The notes under the pieces were generated by a model. The model was not told the DNA's origin. It saw nothing but the letters and a program-made list of their open reading frames with translations, and did no database searches. The position numbers were made by a program, and so were the translations under genes. A stretch of DNA of 64,000 nucleotides from Lunularia cruciata. Taxonomy: Eukaryota > Streptophyta > Marchantiopsida > Lunulariales > Lunulariaceae. Numbering within the stretch: position 1 is the first letter of the stretch; every line of letters begins with the position of its first letter. The DNA is taken from the NCBI GenBank assembly GCA_948567375.1, contig OX419761.1, positions 15,254,501-15,318,500 of the forward strand, in the 5' to 3' direction. Below, in pieces: positions 58,940-64,000 of this stretch.

Positions 58940-61090
58940 TCTGATCACCAATTTGTGTAAAAAGTAGAGTGTAATTCCAGGTACTAGGGACGTAAGATGC
59001 TGAGAATGGCAGAGTTTACAAGCTAAAACCATATGAGACACTGTATCTACTGGCCAGTAACTTGTTTGCGCAGTAATTGTAAGTGTAGTGGTCTTGGTGA
59101 CAGAGCTCGATATCGATCGCTTGACTGAAGCCAGATCCACATGGAGATGAAACGTTTTTCTGCAAAGCACCTCCTTGGTTCAGTGATTGAAAATTGAGTG
59201 CTCGACCTCCTGCTCCAGGTAATGAGAACTGCGTTCGGGCAGAAAACGAAACAACAGAGCTGTGAGAGTGGAGACTTCCACTTGTGAGAACAATAAAAAT
59301 TGTACATGATTACTACCAGACAAATGCGATTCGCAAGTACGCAACAGGTTATATGCAGTAGGATGTGAAGAGAAATGAGAAGACCAGAAATATCTTGTGC
59401 CGATCGCAAACCCTTTTGGACGGATGAATCAATTACAACTAGCAGCTCAAAAATCAAATCAGGATTGTCTATTAAATTACTTAGTAGTTTAAAGGTCTAC
59501 CGGATTAATCACACTCGTCGGAAAATATATTGACCTTCGACCTGGCTTAACAATTAAACTATGTAGATTATCTAGTTACATAAATTTTTTTTATATTTTT
59601 CCCATTAAAAATTTATTAAAAAAACTAATCAAAATAATTAGATGAACCATTGAATTATTGACAACAGTTTGTTGTTGAATTTGTGTAATATACTTATATA
59701 AGATTCTGAAATATCATTAACAATAGATTTCCTACCTCTTTAAAGCATTTTGAATTGCTCCTTAGATTAATAATACCAGATAAATCGACAAGCAAGATAG
59801 CTTCTCTCTCCAATTATTACAACTGTTAACTAAATGTATGAATTTCTTAAAAGCTGAATAGTTTGGATATTCAAGTAGTCGATCTCCACATAATTTGTTT
59901 CCAAATTACACTTTTTTAAAAGAGAGAGAGAAATAAATAAATTTTTTTTTTTTTTAATTTTAGTTTCTTTAGGACATTGAAATCTCTTGTCATAACTTTT
60001 AAATATTCAAAATAAACTCTTAATGCCTTGAGGATATTGGATATTTCTTTTATATAGAATACTGAACAATAAAAATTTGAATGATGCATTAAAATTTGGA
60101 AATATGTTCCTCCTTTATAACTACAAGGAATATTTACTTTTCTACTTTCATATCTGTATCGCAAGAGTACAATAGATAAATAAATAACATACTTATATTT
60201 AACGTCTTACATGAAAAGTCACAATGGTTAATTTTTAAGAAGTTCAAAAATATAATATGTATATTTAGCTTTGTTAATTTTAACATGTAAATATTAATAC
60301 TTAATAAAAATAATACCAATCTCTACAAAAGTATGATCCTTACATTGTAGCTAAGGATCACCACCTTTGTATGATATATTTTAAGAGAATCAAAAACCTA
60401 AAAGGTCTTTTGCTTATATCAAAAGTATAAGATATATCAATATGGCTTTCATTTCCCGCAGTGGATTGCAGGGCATATTTGACACTTGATGCGGAAGCGT
60501 CTCTTTTTAAATAGTGTGCTTTGTTACCTCAAAAGCACAAAGCACATCTCAAATAGTGCATGGACAATGGTTATACTTAAGCAGCATTTACTTGATTAAG
60601 GATTCTTAAGAGAAATCAAGGTTAACATAAGATATAAACTCAAGTCACAAATATTAACACATGAGATGCGGAAGGAACTGAAAAATTTATTACAGAATAA
60701 TACTTTGGGCCCCATTGTATGCTAACAACTTCATATCCTCTAGATTATAAACAAGTTGTGATTCTAATTTGATCCGCACGAAGTTTTTTTTGATGTTACC
60801 CTCTATTTCAAACTGTGGTAAACTAGTATTAAATATCAACAACCGTATCCAGACCCAAGCTAGATGTCTATCTTTTCCAAATCAATTGTTAAGTTTTCTC
60901 TACATCACTAGTCCACAAGGTTATGGTTATAATTGGATTATAACTAATATTAAATACAATTAATTATAAATCATTATAAATAAAAAATTTTAATTCAATT
61001 TAAGTTTATAGTGTTCAAATCAACAACTATCAATCATGGGGTCATGTTTCCTACTTTGAGTTCAGATTACCACATGTCGTGATGTGTGAG
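58940..61090. other. AT-rich sequence without a supported gene (copy B)
   Basis: Matches 28.8-31.2 kb. A short GA run followed by a T run lies at about 59.92-59.96 kb. No gene or RNA is recognised. Confidence 0.5.
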
Positions 61091-61097
61091 TTTTAAA

Positions 61098-63956
61098 AGA
61101 GCCATTCAAGCCTATGGCCTGAAGCCATAGGTTCTCAACTTGTGGCCCCAATGTCATTGGTAGAATTTTGCATACTTGTGACCCCATGCAAGTCATGGAA
61201 TTTGGCAAGCTTATGGCCTAACGCCATTGTTGGAGTTTTGTATACTATACTTCTTTATTTCATATGTGCACTGCATTTTTATCTCTTGTGCTTTGAACTC
61301 TGTCAACTTATTTGTAACATGATCTTGGAATTATGGCAACCGCCACTTAACAAAAAGACATCTATTTTCAATTCTTTTTTGCTCTTCTGCATGTGCTTTA
61401 GAAAGTTTTGCTAACATGCGCTTTCACTCATTATTTCTTACCTCCTAATCAGCCCCAAGTTGTCCCGCCTTATAGCTTAGTGTAAATAACAATGTAACAA
61501 ACATCTCCTAAGATATCCATGGAAAATCATGAAAGATGTGCAAATTGGTTCAGATTCAATTAATTTTTCATTGATAAATAATGTGCATTTGCAATTAAGA
61601 TGATGCCTCTACTGGTATTTTATTTTCCTTGTTTGTGCACATACTTATCTTGTGGTGATGCTGAAGGCAATGATTGCATGAGTGTTGCTTCTTTGCTATT
61701 GAATTGATTTTTGTGCTTGATCAAATTTCTTTTGGTTCATAGGTCATCCTTTCTTCTTGATTACATGTGTTGCAATAGGTTGCATAATGATTGAAGTAGC
61801 CATGTTACCAATAGAACTTGATAGATGGGTGTTATGTTGCAATGTCATCGCATCGGCAAGTAGAGTTTTTCCACAAGGAAGACATTGATAGCAATCTAAA
61901 ACTTAAAGAGATGCTTGCAGGAGATTCTCTTTCTTTCAAATGAGGAATATGAGCATGCAGAGTGTACTATGGTCTCATCAATGCGGTCTTTGCTTGAGAC
62001 AAGTCAGTTGCTATTGCTATTGCTATTGCATGCATACTACATGACTCCTTGGATCTATTTTGACTTCTCACAAACGCACAAGTTGCATAAGTTGTTAAGG
62101 AAAATTGCTTCTTGATTTGAGACCTAATTTTTAGTACAAGTTGGTAACGCACATTGTGACTAGTTGTCACATGAACTACATGACCTTGTTGTGTCCACAA
62201 ATTTTCCATCATGCATAGAAAATTTCTCAATAAGGTTTATAAACTTAAGAAACACTTCAAATAAGAGTTCAAGCTGTCAGCTAGTTGGGTTGTTGATAAC
62301 TCTATGGTAAATATATTGTGGAAATATGGCTCTGCCCATTGATGATAGATTTCAAAGAGCTTGCAAATTTGGTCATTTCCATCCAATTTTTATGCAAGAA
62401 ATATTGTTTGTCACTGTGCATCAAATGCAATTGGTGATGACAATTGTAGAAGTGCCTAGAAGTCATGCATGAATTGGTGAAATTGCATGCCCCAATGCAC
62501 AAAACATACAAAAGAAACTTATGAAGAATGTACTTGTTGAAATAACAATGTAGACTAGTTGGTAAAGTCTTAGCAATTGCTCTAGTCATCTATTCATCTT
62601 TGTTGTCATCTTCATTAATAACCATAATGATGGGAAGTCAAGGCATTGTGGTGCTCCAATTTGAAGAAGTTGCTTGAAACTATCACATTTCTTGGTCTTT
62701 GGCTTTATCTTCTTCGGATTTACATCTAAATTTAGATATGAAATGCATATCTAAATTGCATGTTTAGATTTACATCTAAACATGCTAGTTTAGCCCAACA
62801 AAGATTACAAATTGCTTTTTGTATTGTTTCAAGTGATATGTGATGTCCATAATAAAGACATTGCCAAAGATTCAGCATCTCCAACAAGATGGACCATTGA
62901 TCAAAAGGATGTGCTCTTATCAACCTTTTGGATCCATTTTTGAATTGTTAAAGGAAATTGGTGGCCTAGTTTTGCTGCTCCTTAAGTGTAATGACCACAT
63001 CTAGTGCACACCATGGATATTTTTCTTAGATGCCTTGTCCAAAAGGTTATGAAAATCCTTGTCATTACAGCCAAGATTGGTGATACAATACTTCCATGCT
63101 TTGATAAATGTTGACTCATACACTTTCCAAAAGTTATAATTCCTTGGAATCTTCTTCAAGGATGGTGCACAAAAGTAGAGTGTTGTCATTGCTAATAAGC
63201 ATATCATGGTTGTGATCCAATTGGATATGTGTGGCACTCTACCTAAATTGATCACCAATTGTCTCCAAACATGCAAGAGACATGAGTTCTTTCTAACCAA
63301 TGCATCTATTAAGAATATGATGTGGTTACACACCTCTAGGAATCAATTCTTTGTTTGGATCACTTGAGCAATTGTATATGAAATCTTGGCACTTGCATTT
63401 AGTGAGCATAAGCAAGGACATAGAAGTAAGGATCCTAAAGCCAGTCCAAACTACATAAGATTTATAGAGGTCCTTGCTAGTTTCACATGTTTTAAAAACC
63501 TATCTTTTGTGCGGCACCGCCACTTCCTTTTGTTCCTTTTGTTGATTTATGCATTTGGTGGCATAATCAATGTCAAGTGCTTGCAAGAAGCAATTCAAAG
63601 CTTACAAATTGTTTGACACTTTTGTAGGGTGGGTTTCAATTATTCTAATAGAAGAATCTATGCTTGCATGTAAATAAAGCAAAGATGAAGTAAGCCATAA
63701 AGAAGGTGAAGGTGCTATATCCAAAAGCAGGTGCACCAATCAACTAGATGATATATGCTTAGGAGTTTGATAAATTGGTTTCAGTGATGCTAATTGAATA
63801 ACTCATGCTTGCACACACAAGGTAAGGTGAAAAAAAACAAAGAAAATGGTGTCCAATGTCCAATGGCATGGGGTCATAAGTATGCAAAATTCCACCAATG
63901 GTATGGGGTTGCAAGTTGAGAACTTGTGGCCTGTCATGACATTTGTTGCGCCAAGG
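61098..63956 (-). mobile_element. MULE-like DNA transposon remnant (copy B)
   Basis: The left end at about 61098 (AGCCATTCAAGCCTATGG) and right end near 63956 (complement ending CTAGCCTTGG) carry the same terminal inverted repeat as copy A, more diverged on the right. The minus-strand frame 63333-63001 (110 codons) contains LLHVWRQLVINLGRVPHISN and CAPSLKKIPRNYNFWKV and continues without a break into the flank that is separated in copy A. It resembles no named domain I can be sure of; together with the SWIM-like finger of copy A it suggests a Mutator-type transposase. Confidence 0.65.
62730..62790. repeat. Overlapping perfect hairpins specific to copy B
   Basis: TTTAGATATG AAATG CATATCTAAA and, directly after it, GCATGTTTAGAT TTAC ATCTAAACATGC. 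The corresponding place in copy A (about 32.72-32.75 kb) has neither; it reads from a short TTAAATGCC directly to CATGCTAGTTTAGCCC. Confidence 0.8.
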
Positions 63957-64000
63957 CTAGTTTCCTTGAACACAAGAGTTTTAGTGCTGGTAGTCATAGG

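Larger units (their letters stand above)
56893..64000 (+). repeat. Large segmental repeat, copy B (truncated by the window end)
   Basis: Colinear with copy A (25788-33966) in the same orientation, separated from it by about 23 kb that hold the repeat block and the HNL gene. Copy B lacks the 250-bp insertion of copy A, keeps the ancestral order of the MULE-like frame, and has its own small hairpin-rich insertion at 62.73-62.79 kb. It also lacks part of the sequence matching 30.4-30.7 kb. Confidence 0.9.

Noticed and set aside
63001-63333. 110-codon minus-strand frame as a functional gene
   Set aside because: It lies inside a MULE-like element with decayed surroundings, and its counterpart in copy A is inverted and broken; best treated as transposase debris.
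1-64000. CRISPR arrays, bacterial operons, ribosome-binding sites or rho-independent terminators
   Set aside because: The sequence is eukaryotic: spliced genes, plant transposons and nuclear protein families. The direct repeats have no uniform spacer pattern, and the hairpins are not followed by T-runs next to genes.

Overview
The window is plant nuclear DNA. Genes are spliced with GT-AG introns, AT-rich decayed transposons fill the gaps, and the recognisable genes are plant ones. The best lineage marker is a resistance-type gene at 41.6-52.1 kb in which an alpha/beta-hydrolase domain takes the N-terminal place of TIR or CC in an NB-ARC-LRR receptor. That architecture (HNL) is known from bryophytes, first from liverworts, so a bryophyte nuclear genome is my best reading; the species cannot be fixed from sequence alone.

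Layout. 0-8.6 kb: gene-free, with fragments of a repeat, a degraded copia-type stretch and short tandem repeats. 9.3-13.7 kb (+): a 13-exon Toc64/OEP64 gene (membrane anchor, amidase-like domain, TPRs; 587 aa in my model). 13.7-19.3 kb: no recognisable gene. 19.3-21.0 kb (-): an intronless secreted glyoxal/galactose-oxidase-like enzyme. 23.7-24.0 kb (-): a small hydrophilic seed-maturation/LEA-like protein with two ABRE elements upstream. 25.1-34.0 kb: LRR receptor-kinase debris, AT-rich sequence and a MULE-like element with long inverted repeats. 34.6-40.7 kb: a nested block, in which a tandemly duplicated repeat unit is interrupted by a 3.8-kb LINE of the restriction-like-endonuclease type. 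41.6-52.1 kb (+): the HNL gene, 5 exons, about 2161 aa. 52.1-56.9 kb: gene-free with three tandem repeats. 56.9 kb to the end: a second, diverged copy of the 25.8-34.0 kb segment in the same orientation.

The four intact genes have unrelated jobs: chloroplast or organelle targeting, extracellular copper oxidation, desiccation or ABA response, and intracellular immunity. Nothing suggests a functional cluster. The structurally interesting parts are (i) the HNL receptor, whose hydrolase nucleophile elbow carries Cys instead of Ser and whose LRR array shows very recent unequal exchange, (ii) the long direct repeats that flank it, and (iii) the comparison of the two segment copies, which exposes a micro-inversion, an insertion with its empty counterpart, and hairpins that look freshly created by template switching.

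Exon coordinates were derived by eye from reading frame, splice dinucleotides and family knowledge. No alignment, profile search or transcript data were available.
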